NCBI RefSeq assembly: GCF_021389975.1
Contig: NZ_CP089981.1
Coordinates: 6,287,501-6,351,500, forward strand
Direction: 5' to 3'
DNA: 64,000 bases
Source of the DNA: Fulvivirga ulvae
GTDB lineage: Bacteria > Bacteroidota > Bacteroidia > Cytophagales > Cyclobacteriaceae
Shown here: piece by piece, positions 8,946 through 18,115 of the stretch
Position numbering within the stretch: the stretch's first letter is position 1
Layout of the letters: every line of letters starts with the position of its first letter
The notes under the pieces: model-generated
Told to the model about the DNA's origin: nothing
Seen by the model: only the letters and a program-made list of their open reading frames with translations
Databases searched by the model: none
Translations under genes and position numbers: made by a program

Positions 8946-10460
8946 ATGATAAAGAAAACGGAAGAGTTCAGCAACCGCTGGGGCATAGTGATGGCCTCAC
9001 TGGGCATGGCCATTGGTGCCGGTAATTTGTGGAGGTTTCCGCGACTTGCCGGTCAGTATGGCGGTGCATTTCTCCTCTTATGGATCTTATTTTTATTCAT
9101 TTGGTCCATGCCACTGCTCATGGCAGAATTTTCAATTGGCAAAAAACATAAGCAGGGAGTTATAGGCTCTTATAGCCAGGTAGCAGGCAAGGGCTTTACG
9201 TGGGGCGGCTTTTTCATTACCGCAGTTACCTTAGGCATAGCTTTTTATTACTCAGTGGTTACAGGCTGGGCGTTGAGGTATTTAGGCCTGGCATTGAATA
9301 ACCTTTACCAGTTTGCATCAGGAGGACCTACTATTGGAGACACGTTAAAAAGAGACCCGGAGTATCTTAACAATTTCTGGGATCAAATTGCCAATGGCGA
9401 CCCCTGGACCATCGCGCTTTATATTTTAGCTGTGATCGTGGGCACATTCGTGCTTATCAAGGGTATCCAAAAAGGGCTTGAAAAGGCCAACAAAGTGCTC
9501 ATTCCCATGCTTTTCGGTTTACTCATTATCATTACCGTTATGGCTCTGAACATGAAAAACGGCTTTAGAGGCCTCGAGTATATGTTCTATATAGATGTGA
9601 GCAAATTTTCAGACCCCACTATCTGGATCGAAGCCCTGTCACAATCGGCCTGGTCTACCGGCGCAGGCTGGGGGTTGATCATGACCATCTCATCTTACTC
9701 AAGAAAAAAAGAGGATGTGGTGCTCAACACTTTCATAGGAGGCTTTGGTAATAACACGGCCTCCCTCATGGCAGGTATGGCTATTTTACCGGCCGTTTTT
9801 GCCCTCTCTCCTACTGAGGGCGAAGCTATCGCCTATCTGCAAAGTGGTAATCAGGCCCTGACCTTTACCATCATTCCCAAGCTTTTCTCCTCTTTTACAG
9901 GAGGGCCAATACTCTCAGCGGTGTTCTTCCTGGCTTTTTTCCTGGCAGGTTTCAGTTCATTGCTACCGATGCTGGAGCTGTTTATCTGCAACCTAAAAGA
10001 CCTGGGCCTGACCCGAAAATCAGCGGCCATCAGGGCAGCAGCGTTTTGTATCATTTTTGGCTTTCCCTCAGCGTGGTCACTTGATTTTTTCAATAACCAG
10101 GACTGGGTTTGGGGCATAGGGCTTATTGTTACCGGCCTGCTTGTTTTGCTTGCGGTGTTGCGCTATGGTGCCGCCAGATTCCTGGATGACTACATCAGCG
10201 AAGATTCTGACTTTAATGTACCCGTGAAGTATTTCACCTATTGCTTGTCATTCAACGCCGTGCTGGGTGTGATTTTAATTTATTGGTGGATGTCGCAAGG
10301 TTACTCGGCATATCCATGGTTTGATGCCCGTGGTAACTGGAATGTTTTTGATGTCTATAGCAACGCATCCATCATTACCCAATGGAGCATAATAGCCATC
10401 GCCGGTCTTCTTCTAAATAAATATTTATATAAAAAATTTGTAACTGCTAATGCCTTATGA
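8946..10460 (+). CDS. Sodium-dependent neurotransmitter/amino-acid symporter family (NSS, SLC6-like)
   Basis: A 504-residue inner-membrane protein with about 12 predicted helices. The first helix carries the sodium- and substrate-binding signature GMAIGAGNLWRFPRLAGQYGGAF. The unwound sixth-helix region is visible as QSAWSTGAGWGLIMTISSY. The family imports amino acids with sodium. Its stop codon overlaps the ATG of a tiny membrane protein resembling the MetS partner of the MetP methionine/alanine importer, which makes a MetPS-like transporter likely. Confidence 0.93.
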   Translation: MIKKTEEFSNRWGIVMASLGMAIGAGNLWRFPRLAGQYGGAFLLLWILFLFIWSMPLLMAEFSIGKKHKQGVIGSYSQVAGKGFTWGGFFITAVTLGIAFYYSVVTGWALRYLGLALNNLYQFASGGPTIGDTLKRDPEYLNNFWDQIANGDPWTIALYILAVIVGTFVLIKGIQKGLEKANKVLIPMLFGLLIIITVMALNMKNGFRGLEYMFYIDVSKFSDPTIWIEALSQSAWSTGAGWGLIMTISSYSRKKEDVVLNTFIGGFGNNTASLMAGMAILPAVFALSPTEGEAIAYLQSGNQALTFTIIPKLFSSFTGGPILSAVFFLAFFLAGFSSLLPMLELFICNLKDLGLTRKSAAIRAAAFCIIFGFPSAWSLDFFNNQDWVWGIGLIVTGLLVLLAVLRYGAARFLDDYISEDSDFNVPVKYFTYCLSFNAVLGVILIYWWMSQGYSAYPWFDARGNWNVFDVYSNASIITQWSIIAIAGLLLNKYLYKKFVTANAL

Positions 10461-10582
10461 GTATCTCAGCCATTATATCCATGTTCACCATAGTCAGTAT
10501 CATCATAGGCGGGTTTGCCTTTTTCCTATGGTTGGCTATGAAAAAAGAGTATGCCGGTAAAGGCCAGACCCCAAAATATTGA
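10457..10582 (+). CDS. Small subunit of the sodium-dependent transporter (MetS-like), 41 residues
   Basis: A 41-codon gene. Its ATG overlaps the TGA of the transporter gene (ATGA), a sign of translational coupling. The product is one hydrophobic helix (about residues 4-27, ending FFLWLAMKKEY) with a short basic tail. This matches the MetS family: single-helix subunits of about 30-60 residues encoded directly after MetP-type NSS transporters. The gene is identified from position, size and character rather than from a strong motif. Confidence 0.82.
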   Translation: MSISAIISMFTIVSIIIGGFAFFLWLAMKKEYAGKGQTPKY

Positions 10583-10583
10583 C

Positions 10584-10613
10584 CTGTTTTACCTGATAAA
10601 AAGAGTAAAACAG
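10584..10613 (+). terminator. Stem-loop directly after the transporter small-subunit gene
   Basis: CTGTTTTAC and GTAAAACAG make a perfect 9-bp stem with a 12-base loop, starting 1 base after the stop codon. There is no T-run after it, so it may act as an RNA-stabilising or Rho-type 3' end rather than a classical intrinsic terminator. It lies just before the conserved stem-loop element at 10624. Confidence 0.45.
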
Positions 10614-10623
10614 CGTAGGTCAT

Positions 10624-10690
10624 TGCATGCGCCCGGTTTCTATTCATATTCAAAGTTGTTTAAGGTTTAATCATGATAAGGGCGCATGCA
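10624..10690. repeat. Conserved long stem-loop element, copy 1
   Basis: The 11-base arms TGCATGCGCCC and GGGCGCATGCA pair perfectly around a 45-base interior. A second copy lies at 23497-23558. The interiors align over TTTCT, AAGT.GTTT and GGTT blocks, and the arms differ by a compensated base pair (C-G here, T-A there). Both copies are intergenic, a short distance after a plus-strand gene. It could be a REP-like element or a structured 3' RNA; I do not recognise the family. Confidence 0.6.
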
Positions 10691-10715
10691 TAGATTTGCA
10701 TATAATTCTTTTATT

Positions 10716-10728
10716 TAATCGATTACTC
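10716..10728. promoter_or_regulatory. Operator-like palindrome upstream of the pectinesterase gene
   Basis: TAATCGATTACTC is identical over 13 bases to the site at 2260-2272 upstream of kduI. It lies 87 bases before the chosen pectinesterase start, in an AT-rich promoter region. It probably binds the same LacI-type uronate-responsive repressor; this is inferred from sequence and context. Confidence 0.6.
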
Positions 10729-10814
10729 TACTATATTCACCAACTTTTCAAACCCAAAAAGTTCTTAAAAGCATCCCCTGCTTAAATACTTTGTTCAACC
10801 TAACCCTTTTACCT

Positions 10815-12857
10815 ATGATGATTTTAAAAAAATCAATGAAATTTGTTATTGCCTTCATCTGCATGGGGCTGTTTTTTTATTCGGGACATACCGTTGCCCA
10901 GGATGCAGACATTGTCGTAGCCAAAGACGGCTCCGGGGATTTTACCTCCATTCAGGCTGCCATTAATGCAGTACCTGCCAACAGCTCGGCCAGGACAGTT
11001 ATTTTTATTAAGGCAGGTCTGTATAATACCGAAAAACTCCTCATTCCCAGCGACAGGAAAAATGTGACATTGCTGGGCGAAAGCCGAACGGAAACCATCA
11101 TCAGCTATCATATCTACGACTGTAATCAGGGGGATGGCAAATGCCCGGTGAATGATGCTTCCCTATGGTCTGCCGAGATCATCAGGACCTCTGCTACGCT
11201 CACCATCAAAGGAGATGGTTTCAAGGCAGAGAACCTCACTGTCCAAAACACTGCAGGCCCGGTTGGGCAAGCCCAGGCACTTACCATTCAGTCAGACAAA
11301 GTGGTCTTTGTCAATTGTGACCTCAAAGGCTACCAGGATACCATCTATTTCTGGAATGTTGGCAAAAGGGCATATTTTAACGGATGCCTGATCGTTGGCA
11401 GAACGGACTACATATACGGCGGTGGCGTCGCCTTTTTTGAAGCTTGTGAAATCAGGAGCTGGGGAGGTGGCTGGATCACTGCTCCATCTACCGCCGAGAG
11501 CCAGAAGTATGGGTTTGTTTTCTACAAATGCAATGTAACCTATGCCGACAACAGCCCCAGAGACGGTGACGATGGTAACAAAATAGCCCTTGGAAGGCCA
11601 TGGCATAATTACCCCAAAGTAACCTGGCTGTACTGTGACATGACATCCATGATCAATCCTGTCGGCTGGCCTACCATCTGGAACATGGACTATGCGGCTT
11701 CTTCTGATAAGCTGGAGCTATATGAGTACAAAAATACCGGCGGCGGTGCTGATATGAGCAGCAGAGCCAACTGGGCAGGGATAAGGGCACTTACGGATGC
11801 CGAAGCCCCATTATATGAAAGGGCTGTCGTTTTAGCTGGAAGTGACAACTGGAACCCTGCACCGGCAGCTACAATTAGAAAACACGGGGCAGGTTCATCC
11901 ATACAGACCGTGGATCTGGGGAGTGCCATTGAAGGCTTTTATTATTCCTGGACCAATGCGACTTCTGTAACAGTATCCGGCCTTCCATCGGGCATCAATA
12001 CATCGATCAATAATACAGCTCAGACAGTAACCTTCAGTGGTGCACCTACACAGGCAGGAGTATTTAGTTACACTGTGTCTACCATAGGAGGCCTCACCAC
12101 TGCATCTCTCAGCGGACAGATCACTGTCAATAATACTGGTGTAACTTATTACCAACTAAAAAACAGGTCTACCGGCTTGCTTCTGGACGGGATGGGCAGA
12201 ACAGGAAATGGTGATGCCTGCGGGCAATATGCCAACACAACCCATGTTAACGCTCATTGGGAGCTTGTGGATGTCGGCAGCGGTTATTACCAGTTTGTAA
12301 ACCGTGGTACAGGAATGATCCTGGATGGTATGGGTTCAACCACTAACGGAGCTGTTTGCAGCCAGTGGGCCAATACTACCCACAGAAATTCGCATTGGTC
12401 ACTACAGCAATATGACGGTGATTATTACAGGGTTCAAAACCGGTCTACCGGGATGTTTTTAGATGGATATGGACAAAGTGCGAATGGAGCTGATTGCAGA
12501 CTATATGCCAACACCGGTCACATCAATGCCCAGTGGGTTTTGGTACCTGTTAATAGCACTTCAAACGCCAGGATGGACAACGCTAACCGCTTGGCCTCTC
12601 CTGAAAAGATGAATAAAACCAGTCTTCTTGTCTATCCTAACCCATTTGATGATAAGTTAGCTATCAAAACAGGTGAGGTTGGAAAACCGCTACGCATTGA
12701 GGTTTATGATATGCAGGGCAAACTTGTTAAATCCATTGACAATCCTGAAATATCCGGTCAATTTGCAAGTATTGATATTACAGAATATGGCAAACAATTT
12801 CTTTTAAAGGTAGTAACAGACATCGGCAGCTTCACTCGGACAATAGTTAAAAAGTAA
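10815..12857 (+). CDS. Secreted pectinesterase with ricin-type lectin repeats and T9SS sorting domain
   Basis: A multidomain exported enzyme of about 680 residues; the ATG at 10815 was preferred to an upstream TTG at 10791. A signal peptide ends near GHTVAQ. The pectin methylesterase beta-helix follows (roughly residues 30-330) with the catalytic region motifs QDTIYFW and GRTDYIYGG and the LGRPW segment. Next come an Ig-like or linker stretch, then three repeats of the form LKNRSTGLLLDGMG...NAHWEL, typical of a ricin-type beta-trefoil carbohydrate-binding module (about 450-600). The last 75 residues (LLVYPNPFDDKLAIKTGE) look like a type IX secretion sorting domain. It would remove methyl groups from pectin, feeding the kdu/uxa operon. 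Confidence 0.93.
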   Translation: MMILKKSMKFVIAFICMGLFFYSGHTVAQDADIVVAKDGSGDFTSIQAAINAVPANSSARTVIFIKAGLYNTEKLLIPSDRKNVTLLGESRTETIISYHIYDCNQGDGKCPVNDASLWSAEIIRTSATLTIKGDGFKAENLTVQNTAGPVGQAQALTIQSDKVVFVNCDLKGYQDTIYFWNVGKRAYFNGCLIVGRTDYIYGGGVAFFEACEIRSWGGGWITAPSTAESQKYGFVFYKCNVTYADNSPRDGDDGNKIALGRPWHNYPKVTWLYCDMTSMINPVGWPTIWNMDYAASSDKLELYEYKNTGGGADMSSRANWAGIRALTDAEAPLYERAVVLAGSDNWNPAPAATIRKHGAGSSIQTVDLGSAIEGFYYSWTNATSVTVSGLPSGINTSINNTAQTVTFSGAPTQAGVFSYTVSTIGGLTTASLSGQITVNNTGVTYYQLKNRSTGLLLDGMGRTGNGDACGQYANTTHVNAHWELVDVGSGYYQFVNRGTGMILDGMGSTTNGAVCSQWANTTHRNSHWSLQQYDGDYYRVQNRSTGMFLDGYGQSANGADCRLYANTGHINAQWVLVPVNSTSNARMDNANRLASPEKMNKTSLLVYPNPFDDKLAIKTGEVGKPLRIEVYDMQGKLVKSIDNPEISGQFASIDITEYGKQFLLKVVTDIGSFTRTIVKK

Positions 12858-12894
12858 CTGCAAGGCCTGGTACCATTGCCAGTTCAGCATTAAG

Positions 12895-12926
12895 AAGGTG
12901 TCTCTTTTAAGGAGCACCTTTTTTTC
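12895..12926 (+). terminator. Intrinsic terminator after the pectinesterase gene
   Basis: AAGGTG at 12895-12900 pairs with CACCTT at 12915-12920, extended by TCTC/GGAG with a small bulge, and is followed by a run of seven T. It lies 38 bases after the pectinesterase stop on the plus strand and has the normal form of a Rho-independent terminator. Confidence 0.8.
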
Positions 12927-13071
12927 CTTCATCTCCCCTACTGGCCGCCTTTGCAATTTGGGAGTCTTTCAGTGCCATAAAGTTTACAAGTCCATTATTC
13001 TTGTTGTAGATTTTGGACCTGACTGGTACTATCAGGCCATAAACCTTTAAAATAAGGAATGTGATCCGGGA

Positions 13072-14181
13072 TTGTGTAGATTTGTATCAAAAATCCTCGT
13101 GTACCTGAGAGCTAAGAAATATAAGTTAAGCACGCAATATCTAATAAGCCTGATACTGATTGTATTTGTGACTGTAACTTGTTATATGTTAACAAAATTA
13201 ATTGGCTATCGGGAAGTGGCCTTAATACTTCTTTTAGTTGTTTCTATTCAGGCCATGTTGTTTGACATCCTACCTGTATTGACTGCTGCAATTTTAAGTG
13301 CCTTGATATGGAATTTTTTTTTCATACCTCCTACAAAAACTTTCCATGTCGGAACCTCCGAAGATGTTCTCCTTTTTCTGATGTATTTCATCATTGCTCT
13401 GATCAATATCGTATTTACTTCCAAAATCAGGAACTATGAAAGAAAGGAGCGTAAAAAAGAGGAGCGTGAGCATTCAATTAAATTGTACAATACGCTTCTC
13501 AATTCTCTCTCACACGAATTACGTACTCCTATATCCACTATAGTTGGAGCCGTTGACACTATTAAAGAAAATAACAATAAGCTCACTGAGAAGGACAAGC
13601 ATGAACTTATTAACGAAATAGAAATAGCGGGTTTGAGGCTAAACAGAGAAGTAAATAACCTACTGAGTATGAGTCGGCTTGAAGCTGGTGTGCTGCAACC
13701 GAAACTTGATTGGTGTGATGTAAATGAATTGATGTATACTGTAATCCGAAACAACAGTGAGCACGCCACAGAGCACAAAATAGATTTTAAACTTAATGAA
13801 AATCTTCCGCTATTTAAACTAGATAGCGGCTTAATAGCACAGGTGTTGAACAATGTACTCCATAATGCCCTGCGGTACACACCGAAAGGTTCTCTGATTG
13901 AGATCAATATACTAGAGAAACAAAACCATTGTGTTTTCATAATTTCAGATAACGGCGAAGGCATACAGAATGAAGATATTCAGTTTATATTCAATAAATT
14001 TTATCGCGGCTCTAAATTTTCTATCGGAGGTTCCGGTTTGGGCCTTTCAATTGCAAAAGGCTTTACCGAGGCCCATAACGGAAATATAACCATTAAGAAT
14101 AATGAAACCGGGGGTGCTGGGTTTATCATTGAAATCCCCGCAGAAAGTATGTCTGTAACTGATAATCAACTAAATAAATGA
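13072..14181 (+). CDS. Sensor histidine kinase, KdpD-like but without the N-terminal KdpD/Usp domains
   Basis: A membrane kinase of about 360-369 residues. A four-helix DUF4118-type segment fills about residues 18-115 (with LIWNFFFIPPTKTFHVG, typical of KdpD). A charged linker follows, then the phosphoacceptor box LSHELRTPISTIVGAVDTI (histidine near residue 148) and an ATPase domain with DNGEGI and GGSGLGLSIAKGF. Full KdpD is about 900 residues; the sensor and Usp domains are absent. The start is uncertain: TTG at 13072 or GTG at 13099, with no ATG available. It overlaps the response-regulator gene by 4 bases, and a TrkH potassium transporter gene follows. Confidence 0.88.
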   Translation: MCRFVSKILVYLRAKKYKLSTQYLISLILIVFVTVTCYMLTKLIGYREVALILLLVVSIQAMLFDILPVLTAAILSALIWNFFFIPPTKTFHVGTSEDVLLFLMYFIIALINIVFTSKIRNYERKERKKEEREHSIKLYNTLLNSLSHELRTPISTIVGAVDTIKENNNKLTEKDKHELINEIEIAGLRLNREVNNLLSMSRLEAGVLQPKLDWCDVNELMYTVIRNNSEHATEHKIDFKLNENLPLFKLDSGLIAQVLNNVLHNALRYTPKGSLIEINILEKQNHCVFIISDNGEGIQNEDIQFIFNKFYRGSKFSIGGSGLGLSIAKGFTEAHNGNITIKNNETGGAGFIIEIPAESMSVTDNQLNK

Positions 14182-14858
14182 ATAAGCCGGAAATCCTGAT
14201 TATAGATGATGAACCTCAAATACGCAGGCTATTGCAAATCTCTTTGGAGAGCAATCAGTATAAAGTATTTCAAGCTGCAACGGGAAAAGAAGGGATAATT
14301 ACTGCGGCTAATCACCCTCCTCAGTTAATACTTTTAGACATCGGTTTGCCAGACCAGAGTGGCCATGAGGTATTACAGCAGTTGAGAGAGTGGTATAACA
14401 AGCCAATAATTGTATTATCTGTCAGTGATGGTGAGGCCGACATTATTTCAGCATTGGATTCAGGAGCTACTGATTACATAACCAAACCCTTCCGGTCAGG
14501 GGAATTGTTGGCCCGTATCCGCTCCGCTATACGAAGAGATCAAAATACCAACCCTAATGAAAGCGTAATTAACTCGGGCAACCTAAGTATCGACCTGGTT
14601 TACCGTATCGTAAAGCGAGGTGAGGAAATTATTAGGCTTACCTCCACCGAATATAACCTGCTGGCACTCTTTGCAAAGAATGAGGGAAAAGTACTAACAC
14701 ATCAATACATCCTAAAACAGGTATGGGGAGTCGGATACCAAACAGAAACGCAGTATCTCAGAGTATTCGTTGCCCAGTTGAGAAAAAAGATAGAAGAAAA
14801 CCCTCACAACCCTGAACATATAGTTACTGAAAGTGGTGTAGGTTACCGCTTCAACTAA
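14178..14858 (+). CDS. OmpR/KdpE-family response regulator
   Basis: A 226-residue regulator with a receiver domain (D10, D11, phosphoacceptor D54 in LLDIGLPD, and the conserved K in YITKPF) and a winged-helix DNA-binding domain (LTSTEYNLLALF near residue 154, ending in ESGVGYRF). It overlaps the kinase gene, so the two form a cognate pair. By homology to KdpE and by its neighbour trkH, it probably adjusts potassium uptake. Confidence 0.95.
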   Translation: MNKPEILIIDDEPQIRRLLQISLESNQYKVFQAATGKEGIITAANHPPQLILLDIGLPDQSGHEVLQQLREWYNKPIIVLSVSDGEADIISALDSGATDYITKPFRSGELLARIRSAIRRDQNTNPNESVINSGNLSIDLVYRIVKRGEEIIRLTSTEYNLLALFAKNEGKVLTHQYILKQVWGVGYQTETQYLRVFVAQLRKKIEENPHNPEHIVTESGVGYRFN

Positions 14859-14971
14859 ATCTTTATAAAATCTTTATATCTGTCTCATTTTCTTTATGTC
14901 TTCCTTATACCTTATCAGCGTACTTTGCAAATGTTGCATCAGTGAAGCAGGAATAGTATAGACGTAGACTT

Positions 14972-16426
14972 ATGAGGCTTAACTATAAAGCTGTTTTTAA
15001 TCTTTTAGGACTCTTATTGATTTTTAATGGCGCATTCATGTGGCTCTGCCTGCCATTTTCTTTATACTATAAAGAAGATATATTTCCAATCCTTATTTCA
15101 GGCATCATAACAGCGGGCGTTGGTTCAATGGCCTGGTTAAGTACGAGAAACAGTAAAAACAAGGAATTAAAAAAGCGCGACGGTTTTCTGGTTGTTTCAC
15201 TCGGGTGGATTTTGATGTCTATATTTGGTACCATACCATTTTTGCTTTCCGGCCATGTAACCAGTTTCACAGATGCTTTTTTCGAAACTGCATCTGGCTA
15301 CACAACTACCGGAGCTTCCATTTTAAATAATATTGAGGCCTTACCCTACGGCTTATTGTTCTGGCGAAGTACTACCCAATGGGTCGGGGGAATGGGAATT
15401 ATTGTACTCGCAGTAGCCATATTACCAACACTAGGGATCGGTGGTATGCAATTATTTACTGCCGAAGCTTCTGGCATAACCCACGATAAACTTAAACCCA
15501 AAATTAAAGATACCGCCAGGCGGCTTTGGACTATATATCTGGGGCTCACACTACTCGAAACCATTTTTCTAATGTTTGGAGGCATGTCCTTTTATGATGC
15601 ACTGAGCCATTCATTTACTACGATGGCAAGTGGGGGTTTTTCTCCGAAAAATGCAAGCGTGGCTTACTACAATTCCGCATTTATACAATATACGATCATC
15701 TTTTTTATGATCCTTGCTGGCACAAATTTTTCCTTGCTATATTTCTTTTTTAAAGGCAAAATAAGAAGGTTGATTGATAATGAGGAATTCAGGGTTTATT
15801 GTATTACCATCATCACTGTGACCATTATTTCAACAGTTATTGTGTTCTCCGAAAGCTGGCAGGGTTTCGAAAAAGCATTCAGGGATGCATTGTTTCAGGT
15901 GGTGTCAGTATTATCATCAACGGGATTTGTTACGGCTGACTATACAAAGTGGACATCACTGGTATCATTTATCTTCTTGCTGTTGATGCTTTCGGGAGCA
16001 TCTGCCGGATCAACTTCCGGAGGTATAAAAGTAATACGTTTTACACTACTGCTCAAAAACAGCTTTTTAGCAGTTAAGCGTCAGCTGCACCCATCAGCGG
16101 TGATCCCTGTACGGATCAATGGAAATGCGGTAGAGGAAGAGACTATGTTTAACGTTATGGCCTTTGTCATTCTATATCTTACCATATTTGTATTTGGAGT
16201 TTTTATTTTAACTTTTACCGGTAATGATATTATCACATCATTAGGCGCTGTCGCAACCTGTCAGGGCAATATAGGCCCAGGCTTGGGTACGGTGGGACCT
16301 GTCAACAACTTCGCCCACCTCAATGATGTCAGTAAATGGACATTATCTATTATAATGATACTGGGTCGTCTGGAGCTATTTACTATACTGGTTTTGCTTA
16401 CGCCCAATTACTGGCGAGGCTTATGA
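14972..16426 (+). CDS. trkH: TrkH/KtrB-family potassium uptake protein, membrane subunit
   Basis: A 484-residue polytopic membrane protein with the repeated selectivity-filter segments of the family: FFETASGYTTTGAS (near 106), FTTMASGGFSP (near 214), STGFVT (near 316) and TCQGNIGPGLG (near 430). It would conduct K+ inward together with a cytoplasmic TrkA/KtrA gating protein, which is not encoded in this window. The gene lies 113 bases after the KdpDE-like pair. The sequence TACTTTG at 14921 resembles the -7 part of a Bacteroidota promoter, so it may have its own promoter. Confidence 0.93.
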   Translation: MRLNYKAVFNLLGLLLIFNGAFMWLCLPFSLYYKEDIFPILISGIITAGVGSMAWLSTRNSKNKELKKRDGFLVVSLGWILMSIFGTIPFLLSGHVTSFTDAFFETASGYTTTGASILNNIEALPYGLLFWRSTTQWVGGMGIIVLAVAILPTLGIGGMQLFTAEASGITHDKLKPKIKDTARRLWTIYLGLTLLETIFLMFGGMSFYDALSHSFTTMASGGFSPKNASVAYYNSAFIQYTIIFFMILAGTNFSLLYFFFKGKIRRLIDNEEFRVYCITIITVTIISTVIVFSESWQGFEKAFRDALFQVVSVLSSTGFVTADYTKWTSLVSFIFLLLMLSGASAGSTSGGIKVIRFTLLLKNSFLAVKRQLHPSAVIPVRINGNAVEEETMFNVMAFVILYLTIFVFGVFILTFTGNDIITSLGAVATCQGNIGPGLGTVGPVNNFAHLNDVSKWTLSIIMILGRLELFTILVLLTPNYWRGL

Positions 16427-16560
16427 GCCAAGGCCTGTACGGCTTCCTGAAAATGCTAAATTCAAGAAATTAACTGGTTTGAGGGTTGGAAGCGCCTTGC
16501 ATATTCAGATGGTAGTCATCTTTTAATTTACCCCCAGACAAGGTACCCGTCACTCCTTCG

Positions 16561-17655
16561 TTAGTTATCCCTCGCTGTGAAAACAGGCAAAAGAACATCT
16601 TTCACAATAGCAAAAGGCAGTTTATCATCAGGAGAATTGTAGGCACCTCCTGTAAATACTGCCACCAGGTTAAGTTCCGGGAAGATGAAGATATATTGCC
16701 CTCCATTGCCCGTGGCCAACTTAGCCACAGTTATATTCCCGTTTATCTGAAACGGGACATTCCACCATAAAAAACCATAGTCGATCCCGGTGATTTTTGT
16801 TTTTGCTGTTGTAGACTCTTCCACCCAGGCTTTGGCCACAATTTGTTTCCCGTTCCACTCCCCGTTCCTGAGTATCAATTGTCCTATTTTAGCCATATCT
16901 CTGGGGGTCATATATAACCTTTTGGCCGCGGGAATAACATCTTTATCTGACGTATGCCCCCAGCTTACATTTTTAACCTGTAACGGATCGAACAAATATT
17001 CCCGGGCAAACTGATCGATCGTCATTCCTGATGCACGAGAAATAACTTCTGCTGCCAGAACCTGGGCCATCGTACAATAGTCTGAAACAGCTCCCGGGTC
17101 ATTGATCATAGGCAGGTCCATAAAATACTGCAGCCAATCCTTCTTTCTGTAAACCTTATCCTCCCGGCCTTTCGAACCCATATCCCAATCATTACAATCC
17201 AGCCCGGTGGACATTGTAAGCAGGTGACGAATAGTAATTTCGTCCTTTCTCTGATCAGGATTCTTTACATTAGTGTAACTCACATACCGGGAAACAGGAT
17301 CATCAATATCGCTGACAAATCCCTTGCTGATCGCTATACCCATCAAAACAGAGGTAATACTTTTAGTTGCCGAGCGCAGATCATGCTGAATATTGACGGA
17401 ATTATCTCCGAAATACTCTTCAATAACAATTTCTCCATCCTTTACTACCAGCATGCTGTGAATTCTATGACCTCCTTCTAAAAGCTGGTTAAACAATCTA
17501 TAAAGTTTTATGGAATCGGGATTTTGTAACTTCAGGCTTCCTGTATTCCATCCATCGCTGAGTTCCCGGGGTTGGCTGTACTTGTATTTGCCCTGACTAT
17601 AAACATTGGCACTGCTAATACATGCAAGGATTATTACCGCCATTGTATGGTTCAT
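16561..17655 (-). CDS. Secreted serine hydrolase, class C beta-lactamase / penicillin-binding fold
   Basis: A 364-residue protein with an N-terminal signal peptide (MNHTMAVIILACISSANVYSQ). The catalytic SxxK is SATKS near residue 92, the YxN-like motif is DYCTMAQ near 193, and the region near the C-terminus (LATGNGGQYIFIFPE) replaces the KTG box. The family includes beta-lactamases, D-alanyl-D-alanine carboxypeptidases and esterases; which activity applies here cannot be told. It stands alone between the trkH and che units. Confidence 0.9.
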   Translation of the reverse strand: MNHTMAVIILACISSANVYSQGKYKYSQPRELSDGWNTGSLKLQNPDSIKLYRLFNQLLEGGHRIHSMLVVKDGEIVIEEYFGDNSVNIQHDLRSATKSITSVLMGIAISKGFVSDIDDPVSRYVSYTNVKNPDQRKDEITIRHLLTMSTGLDCNDWDMGSKGREDKVYRKKDWLQYFMDLPMINDPGAVSDYCTMAQVLAAEVISRASGMTIDQFAREYLFDPLQVKNVSWGHTSDKDVIPAAKRLYMTPRDMAKIGQLILRNGEWNGKQIVAKAWVEESTTAKTKITGIDYGFLWWNVPFQINGNITVAKLATGNGGQYIFIFPELNLVAVFTGGAYNSPDDKLPFAIVKDVLLPVFTARDN

Positions 17656-17694
17656 AGAGTACAGCTACGCGCCTTTCAAGTATTATGTTTCAGT

Positions 17695-18060
17695 TTACAG
17701 GATGATTGTGCCGTTTGTCTTTACCCCACGTTGCAAAATCAGGAAATTCTTGAGCTCCCAAAAGGCAGCCTCAGCAGAAGGGGAATAAGCCCTCTTACAA
17801 TTTTTCCCCGCTATACCTATTCCCCCAACTTCGACCCGGCCTTTATATATGGTTATACAAGGCATGATATCGGCATGATCATTTTTTACCTCAATCACAA
17901 AATCAGGCCTTACCTGTAAATTCGATAACAAAAGTCACCTGGCTGTATGATTAATGTCGCTATCCCTAATGCTTTTCCTGCTTTTGCCGGTACTTTTAAT
18001 TCCAGCGAGTGACTTAGAGTTTTATTTCCAACATATATAATCCAACCAAATCCGGGGAAA
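17695..18060 (-). pseudogene. Possible decayed open reading frame
   Basis: Two protein-like stretches lie in different minus-strand frames. One (about 18060-17915) includes KTLSHSLELKVPAKAGKALG and ends at a stop. The other (17931-17695, 78 codons) includes VIEVKNDHADIMPCITIYKG. Together they could be remains of one gene broken by a frameshift. I recognise neither, and both could be chance. The 690-base gap between the serine hydrolase gene and cheA contains nothing else that looks coding. Confidence 0.22.
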
Positions 18061-18115
18061 GCACATCATCAAAATAATATTCAAAAATTTGATAATCAGC
18101 AACTTAACTACATTG

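Noticed and set aside
17572..17919. Plus-strand frame of 115 codons around the serine hydrolase start
   Set aside because: It overlaps the well-supported minus-strand hydrolase N-terminus and has no recognisable content.
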